Assembly: GCA_964020085.1 (NCBI GenBank)
Contig: OZ026597.1
Span: 11,443,944 to 11,507,943, forward strand
Length of the DNA stretch: 64,000 nt
Direction: 5' to 3'
Source: Micromussa lordhowensis
Taxonomy: Eukaryota > Cnidaria > Anthozoa > Scleractinia > Lobophylliidae
The notes under the pieces were generated by a model, which was given only the letters and a program-made list of their open reading frames with translations, was not told the origin of the DNA and ran no database searches. How positions within the stretch are numbered: position 1 is the stretch's first letter; each line of letters starts with the position of its first letter. The position numbers and the translations under genes are program-made. Of this stretch, positions 11,178-23,103 are shown one piece after another.

Positions 11178-11467
11178 TTGCGGCGAGTGAGTGGAGAAAC
11201 ATGCAGTGAGGAAATTAACGGACTTATAATTCTTCAAAATGGCAAAGTGATAATTTGATATTAAATCTACGGTTAGTTTCAACAGTTTGTGCTGTTGAAA
11301 TCAGTCACAAATATCATTCGAAAAGCCAGCTACTAATAAGAAGCTTAGTTAGTACCCACAGTTTTCTTGTTGAAAAACAAAAGTAAAATGAGTAATCTTA
11401 AGTTTAAGTATTTTGTTGTCCAGGTTCTATAAGCTGTCGCTAATCGGATAAACATGTGAAGTAACCG

Positions 11468-11850
11468 CCGACCGGTTAGCTCAGTTGGTAGAGCACCGGA
11501 CTGCCGTGCGGGAGGTCGAGGGTTCAAACCTCGGCCGGACCAACACTCAGGGTCTTTAAATATTTGAGGACAACGTGCTGCCTTTGTAATGGCACCTGCA
11601 AATGGTTAGACGTTCAAGTCTTCTCGGACAAGGACTATAAACCGTAGGCCCCGTCTACTGCATCTTCAGTGTTACATGATTAGCAGGGGACGTTAGAGAA
11701 CCCACGCACTCATCGAAAAGAGTAGGGCACGGAGTTCCCGGTGTTGTGGTCAGGCCTTGGGGTTGTAGGATTGGGTCGGGCCCGCAGTAATTGGCTCACG
11801 CTGTTGCGGTGTCCCTGCCACGAGTTGGCGAAGTTAAATAAATTTAAATC
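11468..11850 (+). mobile_element. tRNA-derived SINE-like element
   Basis: The head (about 11470-11542) has a tRNA-like promoter: A-box-like TTAGCTCAGTTGGTAGAGC and B-box-like GGTTCAAACCTCG, closing with CCGGACCA. A non-tRNA body follows (for example TGCTGCCTTTGTAATGGCAC and GTTCCCGGTGTTGTGGTCAG), then an A/T-rich end near 11850. I recall a similar head and body being widespread in coral sequences, but that is recollection, not a search. The T-arm is irregular, so a working tRNA gene is unlikely. Confidence 0.6.
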
Positions 11851-13103
11851 TCCTCAAACTACGCTCTTCATATTAGTAATGGTAATAGGACTGAGTGGAG
11901 TGTAATTCGGTACGATAACAAACTGTCCGATAACAACTTGGCAAGTGAATTAGTGGAAAGTAGGAGCTTTTTAAACCAATCACATTTGAGGAAATTGCAA
12001 TTTTCATGATTATCATATTTATACGCAAACGTTTCTCAGTTGCCTCCAGTTGCTGTTTTGCTCCTTTGATTTTTTTTGCGCAAATATTTGAAACAAGCGT
12101 CGGTTTTCGTTTCAGTTGCTTGTTGTAAATTTCCTTTCTCCACCTCTGTTCTGGTAGACTATATTTTTTCAGGGCAGGCTTCTTTACCAAATAAACAGGA
12201 AAAAATTACATTTTATTATTTGTCAGTTGGTTTCATACTCAAGATGTTTGCGCGGCTAGCATTTGCTTAACTTATACCTAGCGCATATCTTATCCATAAT
12301 TAATAGAAAAGAACTCTTTCCATTTCAAAAAACCTAGGATGATACAAATGACTTACCTCTACATTTATGGAGCTTTGTTGGTTGTCTTCTGATGATATTT
12401 CGCTGTGGAAAAGAATGCATTTCTGTTAAATTAGTCGTCTTTCATTTTTAAGTCACAAGCAAACCGAGGCTCTTGCCTTAGTCATTTTTTTCGTTTTTGT
12501 TGTTTAAAGTCATCATAAAAGAGCGTAAATATCTAAAGAGAGAATTAAACCATGCTCATTGCCTCAATCATAAGTTTTTTTATGGACATTGCTTCAGTCA
12601 TATTTCTTTTTGTGGCTACGGCGCTGCTTTTTGGTTAGTTGTTGATTTTCATGGTTAAGCGCGCGATGCTTTATTTTGATGTATCTTGTTCACCGTTCCT
12701 TAGTTTTCCTTATCATTCGACCCAGTACGATTCACCTCCACGTTGATTGCCACCTGATCATCAGTGAGCGTATCTCTTACATGATTATTTCAAACTGCGT
12801 TTAACCCAAGATTGGAAAATACTTCATCTTTCAATGAAGACGTTTTTGATGTCTGTTCTTGTGTTCCAGCACATGAGAGCACCAGGATTTTTATTATTAG
12901 GAATCAAATTTTAAAAGTCTGACTTACCTTGGTTTTACATTTGTCATAGCCTTTTCTAAATCACCCGGAAAAAGATAGTGAAAAAGCACTAAGGCAGCTA
13001 AGAAGGTGCACCAAGCGGTTACGAACATTTTTTTAACCTCTCTGTTAGGAGAAGATTCAAGTTACTTTTGTTTCGTCACAAAACCTCGTTATCACATTGA
13101 GCA

Positions 13104-13502
13104 TCATGGCGCGATTCAAAAAGTTGCGCGCGCAGGGATCAAATCTTCGGATCTCGTCCCCAGAGGCCGCACTCCTTTCGGTCAGCACCAAGAATCGCGA
13201 CCTCTGGCGGAACCCAATTTACCGAGCACACGGAAAGTTTTCGTTTCGTATTCTCAGCCAATTTGACGGAAAGTCCGTGAATCGCGAACTTACGGTGTTG
13301 GACCAGCCCAGAGGTCGCTATTCTTGGTGCTGACCAATAGGAACGCGGCCTCTGCTTTTCCATCAGATCGTTCCATTTTCCCATCCTGTCGTGATGTTAT
13401 TCGCAAAGTTGAACTAGAACACTGAAAAATTATTTCACTGAGGAACAAAACAAGCGATTGATTCTTTTCCATGCAAAACGGCCCGCTTAAATCTGCACTG
13501 GG
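13104..13502 (+). pseudogene. Sulfotransferase last-exon pseudogene, interrupted by a hairpin element
   Basis: 13104-13130 reads HGAIQKVA, matching PGAIQKIA at the start of the last exons of SULT-A and SULT-B. After about 240 bp of foldback element, homology resumes near 13394: GTTATTCGCAAAG equals the VIRK/FIRK segment, then AAAATTATTTCACTGAGGAA and CAAAACAAGCGATTGATTC equal KNYFTEEQNKRFDS. It ends near TCTGCACTGG (the SGL codons). In-frame stops and lost bases make it non-functional. No other exons of this copy were found. It lies between SULT-A and SULT-B on the same strand, so the sulfotransferase cluster had at least three members. Confidence 0.75.
13158..13355. repeat. Foldback element inside the sulfotransferase pseudogene
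   Basis: The arms 13158-13208 and 13307-13355 are inverted copies; both contain GGTCAGCACCAAGAAT or its complement and CCCAGAGG. The spacer is about 100 bp. It separates the two halves of the decayed sulfotransferase exon, so it inserted after that exon was formed. Confidence 0.7.
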
Positions 13503-14562
13503 AAAAAGCTAGGCCCAAAACGTCTGCTTTATAATTGAGTTGTTACCACTTATAGCGGAGCTCCGGCGGCCCGAAGGGCCGCCAAGCGGAGCCCCATAAC
13601 CATATAGGAAAAAGAAACCCATGTATGGATTTTCTCATGGTTAATCATGTACAGCGGTATTGCTCGTGGGCGCGTACGCACGACGGCGACGACAACAACG
13701 ACGACGACGACGACGGTGGAGTCGCGCAAGATGGCGGCCATAAGGGGACCTCTAAACCAAAAGGAGGCTTAATTTTTCGCGTGCTTTCTGGAGCTCAACG
13801 CGGCTACACAATATGCTAGGTCAGCTAAAGGAGTAACGTTTGTCGTGTTTACGTGGAAACTGGAAGATTTCCAAACTGGAAGATTTCTGGCTAATTTATT
13901 TAACTACAACTAGTACTACGCAATAGGGTCAATGCAATGATAAAACCTTGGAACAATGCTCACATGTTAACATCATTCAGATAATATTTTAGCCCAATAG
14001 TTTTTGGCAATTCTTTATTAAACAATCAAAGTAATTTTCACAATTTCCTCTGATAATGTTTTGATTTTTTAATCCACTCGTTTGACTTCTGGATTGAAAA
14101 AAGCAGTTCATTTCAGTTGAAAGAAAAACTAAACACCAAACAATATGCAGAAAACCTTGCAGCAAAGTTACAAAACTGAACTCAAAATTCAACCTTATCC
14201 TGGATAAGCCTAATCGGGCTACAGGAGCTCCGCTTTTAGGTTGACCTAAATCTATATATTAACTTTTAAACTGTTTACACTGTGTCACGCAGCCAATGAT
14301 CCTTTTGGATTAACAATATTTATTACAATTTGAATGGTCCATGTTCAATATATTAAGATATTGTAGTGGACATGTTTCTTGCGCTTTAATCAAGCTCGCA
14401 CTTCCTTCTTAGTAAGTCTGTCCTCAGACAGCTAAGATTTTTTCAGCAAGTTTTTTTTAGCCGAGCGCGATAGCGGGCGCGATAGCGAGCGCGAAGCTGT
14501 GTGGGGGGGGGGGGGGATTACTGTTGTTTTCCCCTAGCTCCACTCTCTTGCGCTTTGGCTCG

Positions 14563-15022
14563 TTAAAAGCTGGTTTTCACTAGCGACGGAGTCGTAGTCG
14601 GAGCCGTAATCAGAAGCGTAGAGTGATACGATCGAGTGAAAATCAAACCGACGGAATCGGAAGCAGAACACCGATTCTGCTTGTGACTCCGTCGCTCACG
14701 ATCTCACTCACGAACTAGATTGTTGTAGTCGGAAGCAGAAGCGAAAGAATAAACCAATCACAATGCTCGATTTTGGGCCTTGTGATTGCTTGGTTCTTCC
14801 GCTTCTGCTTCCGACTCCGACAATCTAGTACTCACGAGATCGTAAGCGACAGAGTCGTAAACGGAATCGGAAGGAATGGAAACGTTCTGATTCTTCCGAC
14901 TCCAATTCCGTCGAGCTTATGACTCCGCTTACGACTCCGATTTTCGACTTTCACTAGGCCGTAAGCGCTCTTACGACTCCGATTACGACTCCGACTCCGT
15001 TGCTAGTGAAAACCAGCCTTAA
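14563..15022. mobile_element. Nonautonomous TIR element with TTAA target sites (piggyBac-like MITE)
   Basis: It is bounded by TTAA at 14563-14566 and 15019-15022. The TIRs are GCTGGTTTTCACTAGC on the left and GCTAGTGAAAACCAGC on the right. The interior is built from many direct and inverted ACTCCGAC / GGAGTCG motifs, and the whole 460 bp could fold. There is no ORF. TTAA duplication is typical of piggyBac, but other superfamilies can also give it. Confidence 0.65.
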
Positions 15023-15463
15023 TATCCCGGCAGTTAATATCTTGGGCGCGATTTTGACGAAGTGAAGACAAAAAGCTGGCTTCTTTCGCGGGCTCGCACA
15101 TGCGACTCAAAGCTGAGCCTAATTTTGACGTTGTAGGAACAGCGCTAGAAGTCTAAATTAAATTCTGGTAAAAACTGACACAACGTTTTCCTAGCTGTGA
15201 CCGAAGTAATAAAACCCGTTGCGCGGTAGGAATTCCGTTGACTCCATTACTGAGCTCATTCTTGCACAAAAAACATGATCCTCGCATTTAAAAATGCGAG
15301 TAAGAAAATCCCGGGGGGAGTCCTATATAAAAAGGACGAGGGGTGCACGGCGGAAATTTTGAAAAGAACTCCTAAGAGGTATCAAGATCCTGTTTTGTGG
15401 GCGTGGCTTGAAAATCTTTTCACCCCTAAGAGGTACCAATTCTGACACAAAACTAAATATCAG

Positions 15464-17325
15464 TTAAGGTGGCTCGTACCAGTTTTTAGGTTTTTGACGG
15501 CTCGTAACTTTGTAAGAACAGAACAAAAAGGCAGACCAGGGCCACTGTCATATTTTTGTAAATTTGGATTATATAATTTATACTTTAGCTAAAACAGCTG
15601 TTGGATGGTTACCATGGCAACATTCCAAAAGGATTTTCCAGACCTGATTTTTCGCTTATGTCACTAATAACTAAAAAATTAATCCGGTGACCCCAAGTTT
15701 TTTTTAAACCATAGCTTTTGGCATCTGAAAAGGGAAATGCACAACAATTTTAAAAAATTTTACGAAGCCCATTTCTTGTAAACTTGGAAAAACGACAATT
15801 TGCACAGAGTGTAAATTTCCTTCCGTAGAATTTTTTTAGTTTTTTTTTCTGACGTTTGCTCTCAATGATAACATTATATTAAAACAATAAAAAGAAGGGG
15901 TTACCGGGCTTGTTTTCATGCAAAAGTCTTCACGAGTTCCGTTATTCCTACGCGCGTAGACACGCATTCAAAAATCCAGACTTTATAAGATCAGCAGTTG
16001 CTCATAAGTATAGGTATAAGTATAAGTATAATTTACTTACCGTCAGGTGCACGGGGAGTGGTTGCCCAATCTCCCGAGCCGGAGGCTCATGATAAAAGTG
16101 ACTGACTATAAAATACAGTTACAAAGTCTGAAATTCTTAAATCTAAATTATTAATTATCACATTAAACTATTTACAAATGTATATTTAAACAGAAGCTAC
16201 GTATACGCAGAAGTGTCAAAAGATTATAGACAGCTTTTGCATTGGCAGCCGGTGAAAATAAGAGTTTTCAGTTTTCTTCTAAAAGACGATAAGTTAGGGG
16301 CGATTTTAACAGAAGGTGGTAGTTTGTTCCAGATGCGAGAGATGACAAATGAGTACGAATTGTGAATAGACGGCGGCCATCTTGAATTCTATTGTTTTGA
16401 CTGAGAAATTATGGGCTGCCGAGGGGGCAATCGCTGGAAAATTTATCGTATACACAGCTTTCAGGATAAATTTTTACTGCTTGTCTCTCATATTCCATAA
16501 CAAATATTACAAGCATTACATCTTTCCGTCACGATATTTGGCAGTTGTTCCTATGGTTATCGAAAAATTATTGTTAAAAGTTATCACGCCACAGTATTCT
16601 TTTTAATTATTTCTCATCTGCCCCCTGGGCATCCCATAATTTCCTCGGAATTCAAGATGGCCGCCGTATCGGTAAAAAGGTCTATTGTGACGGAATTTGC
16701 TGTTGTAGGAGTTTTGAGTTACGTTAAGGCCAGGTACGCACGCTCCTAGTGATGGGCTCCTGCTACAACCAGGATGGGCTCCTGGTTGTAGGGAGTAATT
16801 CGGGGTTCGAAGAGGTCGGCTAGGTAGCCAGGTAGTCAAAACAGCTCATGAGCAGTTTTGACTACCGCTGACTGCTTCGTGTGCCCGCGCAGGCGAGCGG
16901 GCTCCGAACAGGCGTTTTGTTTTGTTTGATGCTAAAACATCATTTACAGTTGTAATTGTCGTTAGAGACAACCTCCTGAGCTTACTCTGTAGGATTTTTA
17001 CACAAATTCTGCGGGTAGATTTGCTTTGTTTTACGAGTCCTTAATACGTTGTCGGTGGCTGCACGATCGATCGAGTTTCCTTTGAAATTTGGGAAAAATT
17101 GGATTCCCGAAACAATTTTTCTTAAATACACAGAATTGACTTGAGTTGTTCCAGCAGGTTGAGCCTCCTTTATATGCGAATTTCGTCTCCAACAGTACAA
17201 AAGTGACCTTGGGCAAAAAAAGCCGCGCGCCGCCCTATTTGTTTTGGTCTTTCGAGTTTGAAATCTCGCGCCTCTATGATGGTGATCTACTCCCCTCGCG
17301 AGAAAACTGGTTCGAGCCACCTTAA
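15464..17325. mobile_element. 1.86-kb TIR element flanked by TTAA
   Basis: The left end TTAAGGTGGCTCGTACCAG (15464 on) and the right end CTGGTTCGAGCCACCTTAA (to 17325) are inverted with one mismatch. TTAA sits at both outer edges. The interior has no convincing transposase and contains a nested foldback (16371-16668) and a short TATAAG microsatellite near 16010. It is a nonautonomous element, possibly piggyBac-like. Confidence 0.65.
16371..16668. repeat. Nested foldback element
   Basis: CGGCGGCCATCTTGAATTC at 16371 is matched by inverted GAATTCAAGATGGCCGCCG ending at 16666. The pair encloses about 260 bp without a gene, inside the TTAA element 15464-17325. Confidence 0.65.
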
Positions 17326-17358
17326 GTTTCAAATATCTCTTGTCAATTTTTTTTCGGC

Positions 17359-18203
17359 TTAAGGTGGTATGTTGCCCTAAAATATGACGATGTTCATGAA
17401 AAATTCAATTTCTTGAGAATACAAGATTCAAGACCCTTGAACACTTGTCAAAAACATTTTGAAACGATCTTGCCGAATTTTCCTAATTTAAGGAATGTAC
17501 ACAGTGGTATAAGTTTTTTACGTAGCAACGGCCATAGTAACGGCTGTTTACTATAAGAACAGGACCAAAAAGATAGATTAGTTTTAACATATATGAACGA
17601 AACTATGTAGAAAAACCTATGTAAAGGTATGCACAACTCGATTGGTATAATACCTTGTGAAAAGCTTTGCCTCGAATTGCCATCACAGGCTCATTCATTT
17701 TCCATATGAAAAGGAATATTTCGTACAACTGCGGTAACTTTTTACAAAATAGAACAACCATGGCACCCCCTCCACCGAGATCCAATCTGCACATCCCCGT
17801 TCTCATCGCTATTTGTGGATTGTCAAAGTGCATTTTTCTCACATGTCTAACAAAAAATCGTAACATTTTAATGTCTGTCACGTGGCATGAGATGATTTGT
17901 CCACTGGGTGTAGTGTAAAATAAGGTTATTTTGAAATAAAGCCTGTAAAAAGCATTGAAATTCAAAACAAGAACGAAACAGAAGCTTGCACAATATGCTT
18001 GTTTGGCAGTCAAATCTTGTTTCGCAAAAGAGTACGTGAAAATTGTTGGCGTCAATGCTATAAAACAGTACCTCAAAAGGGTGTGACTGGTTGCCATAGC
18101 AACCATTTTGAGTAAAACCTTTAAACTTTATTTTCTCTTTATTTATCTTTCTTCGCCATATTTAAATAAACTTTGGCCCCTTTTAGGCTGTTGTACCACC
18201 CTA
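17359..18203. mobile_element. TIR-like element, family with a second inverted copy at 22.7-23.0 kb
   Basis: The left end TTAAGGTGGTATGTTGCCCT and right end AGGCTGTTGTACCACCCTA are an imperfect inverted repeat. The part from about 17875 to 18125 (GTCCACTGGGTGTAGTG, GGTTGCCATAGCAACC) recurs in reverse orientation at about 22730-23010. There is no ORF with family features. It lies just beyond the previous TTAA element, whose ends also start with AAGGTGG. Confidence 0.55.
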
Positions 18204-19712
18204 CGCCACTCGTTTGCGGGTTTTCGTCAATAAATTAATTTCACATTCTTGGGATTCTCAAGTAAAAGGGAGTCAAAGGGATCTCGGCGTCTCGTTGATT
18301 CTCGAATTTTATCATTCTACCAGCACCTGCATCTTTGCAGGCTTTTCCTGAATGTGGAGCGCAAAAAAAAAACTTCCCCCGTTATAACATTCTCGACCCC
18401 ACAGCGCTTCTCCTTTGCGCATGACAGAAGGGGTCAGGAAAGCGCCTCTATTGTTTTGGCTATTGTTTAGTTAAACAAAGAACTGTATGCATAATAAATG
18501 TATGGGGTTATACGGAAATCTTGCCCTTATTTTTACATGAAGGTTGCTCGACATTTCCTGGCAACCGAGCCTGAGAGACTCTGGGATAGAGATTAGCAAG
18601 AAGCGAAGAGAGAAGCCTGGAACTGGTAACTGTAGGAAGAATGCGTGATGCCCGCGCAGGAGGCTAGCGCAATCTAGACGAAGCAAGTCATGAAATAATA
18701 AAGGTAAAACAAATGGAAGAGACGAGGTCAGAGTAAATTTAAATTTATACATTTTGTATTACAAAATGTTGTCATTTGTCCTGGAAAGTCGCTACCCTTT
18801 AGCCGTTACAACTGCACAGCTAAAACGTCTATCATCTTTTTACGTTAATCTGTTCACATTAGGGACTTTAAGGGTTCTACTACGGCTACTTTGGCCGTGA
18901 GGGACTAGGCTGACAACGGCATTTCACCCGCCAAACTAAAATGATTAAGATTTTGCTGTACGGCAACAGCATGTGCAGCCTCTACGTGTCTTTACAAATA
19001 TGACTTTGTTCAAGGAAACCAGAGGCTTTATTCAACTTTCATATGAAATAGGCTTGATATTGATGATGATATCCTTCTCCTGTATCCGCCTTACCTCCCC
19101 CAGAACTTAGACTTGCCTTTTAGAACTTGATAGAACAGCCTGTAATTCCAACCACAACACTGATAAAAACTGAAGCTCGATTTCAGCAGGGACAGGTTGT
19201 TCGTACAACGATTAAGTTTAAAGCATCAAAATACAGAACTTTTGATTCCAATAAAATACATTTTGAACAGCAATAAACAATTGTAGCTCAGCTTAGTACA
19301 TACAAAGCTTTCTTATCTACTGTTGTTCGGCCCGATGCTAATATGACTGAATTGATCATCTCGCGGTAGGCGTTAAAATCGTTCAAATTTTCTGTACATA
19401 TGACAAAGAAACAATCATTTTAGAACTGATTTTTATGATTAAGTACTTTACCTTCAAACTAGGCTATTCAAACAGTGCAAAAAACGTTAGAATGAGAAGT
19501 AAACAGCACACTTATACTCACGTACTGAAGAGTACGTGAAACCAGGCACTTTCCCGTAGTAGAACACAAGGCTACGGCGGGAAAGCCGAACTGGTACGCG
19601 CGTCATGACGTCACCGGAAGTGATCTTCACCATCTGCCGCCGTACTACGGCCTAGCCGTACCATATCTTAAAGTCCCTAATATTTTTTGTTGTTTACGAC
19701 AGTTGTTTGGAC

Positions 19713-22624
19713 ATGGAAGATCACGTGAAAAGGCGTCCATGGCCTGGCCCGGCCCTGTATTACGAGGGATGATTTGGTTTCCAGGAACAACAGAGGAAAT
19801 ACTCGACTTATTTCCGAAACTTAAAGCTAGACAAGATGACATTTACATCTCAACTTATCCAAAGGCTGGTTAGTCTCCTCCGCAGCCGTTATTAGGGGAT
19901 TATTAGGGTCATCATGCAACGTGGGGGAGAAGCGTTGCGTGACGACCCTAATAACGGCTGCGGAGGAGACTAAAGACTAGTAAGCTGGACTTCACATGAA
20001 ATTGCCTTTGTGTCTCAGACATGTAGAAATTCTGTTATTATATGGCTGGCTTGATGAGCGGGCAAGATGAACCAAATCCTGCTCTGTGAGTGGATGGCGC
20101 TATCTCGCTTGTACGGGATTATCCACTGTCCAGCAAGAAAACAATTCAATGAAAGCCATGTAATAAATCCTTTATTGGCCAAGCTTGTTCGGTCAAGATG
20201 GCTGATATATATTGGCCTTGCTCTATTTTTGTGAGTTTATGGACTGGGAAGCCAAAAAATAAAGAAAGTACTTGGGCCAGTATGACTATTTCATTATAGG
20301 ACATTTCATTTTTCCTCTTCTCATAGTCTTCATGGCTGAAAGTAAACAGATTTAGTTTTTGTCATAGCTGGAATAATCAGAAATGGAGTATGAACTACAT
20401 TGGATTAAATCACAAAAATCCTATGAAATTTTAGATGTGTATGCAAAAATGCCAAAATACTCCTGCATTGTCTCTTCATACAGGAACAACATGGACTCAA
20501 GAAATTGTTTGGCAGATTATCCATAGTGGAAATATTGATTATCGTCGATTGGATGTACGAATGCCATGGATAGATGGAATGCTTTATCAAACACCATGTA
20601 AACCCATATTTGCATCAAGTCCTTTGATGATCGAAAGGATGTTTGAAAGCTTTCCAGCACCGCGAGTGTTCAAGACTCATCTCCCGTATGACCTGGTTCC
20701 TAAGCCACATGACCAGGCTACCAAGCCACATTATATTTATGTCATGCGCAATCCTAAAGATACAGTTGTGTCATATTATCATCATTATCTGTCTAAGCCC
20801 AGGCCAGTAATTCTATCCTGGGACGAGTTCTTTGAGTACTTCATCAAAGGAAACGGTAAATTCTTTACATAGGTGGGGTGGGTAGTGTTTTGTCAAAAGG
20901 CATAAGGAGGTAATTCACCCCTGGGTTTTGTGTTACTTATACGCGAAAAAAAATTTCCAACAGAGGGATTTGCATCAATCAGACCCAGAGACCCTAGGGG
21001 GATTTGTCAAATTGCCCAATCAAACCTCATCTAATAAATTATTCAAAGGCATGGAGAAATTGTGACAAATTCTCACCCTATGCAAAAAACCTTTCCTCAG
21101 ATGCTCTTGCAGAGTCACAGGTGTTAAAAAAGAGAATATTTTGATACATATACGTCACTGACAAAGAATTATGCTTTCGTAATTGACACCTCACAGCCAA
21201 GATATTTTCCTTGCCTCTTTGTCATGTTTCTATTGCAAATAATAAGAGGAGCTGGCTAGAAGATGTGACTATCAAAAGAGTGATGTTATAATTCCCAGTG
21301 CATGTTATCAATCAATTTGGCCATTTGATTTCCTTTTCTGGTTGTATGATTTCTTTGCCATGGTCTTTTATGCATTTTTTCCTTTGTAGGCAACATAAGC
21401 TATCTTTGTGCAAATATTGCTGATTTCATTAATGCCATCAATTGCGTCCTTTTGTGACTTGAGGGTATGATATTCGCTGCTTGAGTTCAAGTACGAATCT
21501 AAAGCCTTGTTTCTTTTGTTGTCTTTCAGTCTTGAATGGTTCATGGTTTGATCATGTGTTAAACTGGTGGAAAAACAAGGACGATCTAAATGTGTTGTTC
21601 ATTAAGTATGAGGAAATTAAAAAGGTAACGGAAAATACACACTGTGCAACTTTTTGAAATTAATTTAATATTTATTAAAGGCATCAAGTTTCCAATTATT
21701 TCTACTTCTTCTCTTCAGATGGTTTTAACAGTAACATTTACAGAATTGGACATTGTGTATAGACAATCAAAATAGCCTTTAACAGGGTCCAAAACAGTTC
21801 CCAGCACTTTCCAAGACATGTATTTTGATTGGTCATTGTTACCACTCTTTATCAGTTGATGCTTCAACCATGGTATCAAAGAACTTCCCAATCATTGGTG
21901 AACATGTTGGTGTCAATTTTGTGACACAATAGGTTTCCATAGCAACAGTATGACCTGCTTAAACATGTTTAATTTTAGCTTTAGATACATATAACTCAAG
22001 AATGAGTTCAGTGACCCCCATTTTTTATTGTAGAATTGTGATAAGCATGCTGATATTTAAAAACATTCTGTGGAGAGGGTTCAGAACCAGCTCAAATTTT
22101 CAAAAATGTACAACAAGGAAGTATACCTATTGTCTTTTACTAGATTTCTTTCATATATTAATGCAAATGCTGTAATTGGATTGGCTAAGGTACTGTTAAT
22201 ACTACAGCCAATTTACCTGGAGGTAGTCCACTGGTGACATCTTCTCATTTCTCCGTTAGAAAGATTCTTGGATAATTTAATGACTAAGAAGACTTTATCG
22301 ACTAAAGAGCAGTTGTAAACAGCTTCAAATTTTCCTTTTATGTTGCAGGATTCTCCAGGTGCCATACGAAAGATTGCCAAGTTTATTGGAAAAGAACTTC
22401 CTCCAGAAATAGTGGAACGTATTGTAATACAAACATCTTTCAACGCCATGAAAAAAGGCAGAAACGTTAATTACACATGGTTTGAGGAATTGAAGGGTGA
22501 CTTCATTCGCAAAGGTGAAGTAGGAGACTGGAAAAACTACTTTACTGAAGAACAAAACAAGCGATTTGATTCTTTGTACACAGAGAAAATGGCGGGCTCT
22601 GGACTAGATTTTGAATTTGAATAG
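19713..22624 (+). CDS. Cytosolic sulfotransferase SULT-B (four exons; first exon with a frameshift or late start)
   Basis: Exons are 19713/19769-19868, 20484-20855, 21530-21624 and 22349-22624 (TAG), all with GT-AG introns. From the ATG at 19769 the protein is 280 residues, near the usual 285-300. Motifs in order: 5'-phosphosulfate loop TYPKAGTTW, split by intron 1 after the first G base; catalytic-His region FKTHLP; 3'-phosphate motif MRNPKDTVVSYYHHY; then the C-terminal RKGEVGDWKNYF. All key residues are present. An upstream ATG at 19713 opens MEDHVKRRPWPGPALYYEG, but that frame is one base out of phase with the rest. So the intended 299-residue form has lost a base, or translation starts at 19769. 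The enzyme would act in the cytosol with PAPS as donor; its acceptor is unknown. Confidence 0.88.
19870..19973. repeat. Foldback element abutting the first splice donor of SULT-B
   Basis: TTAGTCTCCTCCGCAGCCG is followed by its exact inverted copy CGGCTGCGGAGGAGACTAA ending at 19973. Inner arms TATTAGGG and CCCTAATA also pair. The donor GT (19869-19870) uses the first T of the element, so the donor consensus GTTAGT is almost wholly element sequence. Same family as 597-690. Confidence 0.8.
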
Positions 22625-22724
22625 CAACTTTCCTACAAAAGTTCCACGTAAATAGCTGGAAAAACTTATGTTAGAATGGTGCCCTAAATGGGACAATTGC
22701 ACTCATTAAAACAAAATTATTTGA

Positions 22725-23035
22725 GAAGGTTTTATTTAAAATGGTTGCTATGGCAACCAGCTACACCCTTTTGAAGTAGTATTTTATAGCATCGATGTCA
22801 ACACTTCCTGCTCTTTTGACTTTCAAACAAGCATATCGTGTAAGTTTCTGTTTCATTATGTGCAGTGAACCTAGTAAGTTTTGATAGCTGTATAACTCTT
22901 GTTTTCAGTGCTTTTTACAGGCTTTATTTGGAAATAACCTTATTTTGCACCACACCCAGTGGACAAATCATCTTGTGTCATGTGACAGACATTAAATTGT
23001 TACTGTTTTATTGGCTCATATCATCACAACACTAT
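22725..23035. repeat. Inverted partial copy of the 17.4-18.2 kb element
   Basis: GGTTGCTATGGCAACCAGC, AATAACCTTATTTTGCACC and CACCCAGTGGACAAATCATC are reverse complements, with few changes, of blocks at about 17880-18110. It starts about 100 bp after the SULT-B stop and may contribute to its 3' UTR. Confidence 0.65.
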
Positions 23036-23103
23036 TAGTCTTTGTATACCCCAAGTTTCATACCTTCCAACGTGCGTGAAGTCGGTTGGTTTAAGCATTT
23101 CAG

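Larger units (their letters stand above)
9540..11467. other. Intergenic stretch without a recognisable gene
   Basis: No exon with conserved residues was seen. It holds a perfect 26-bp palindrome at 10385-10410 and a near-palindrome at 11142-11177. The 5' exons of the minus-strand repeat-protein gene should lie here or further right, but I could not identify them. Confidence 0.4.

Noticed and set aside
17603..18106. 167-codon minus-strand ORF within the 17.4-18.2 kb TIR element
   Set aside because: No conserved motif, and the homologous copy at 22.7-23.0 kb does not keep the frame; read as repeat sequence.
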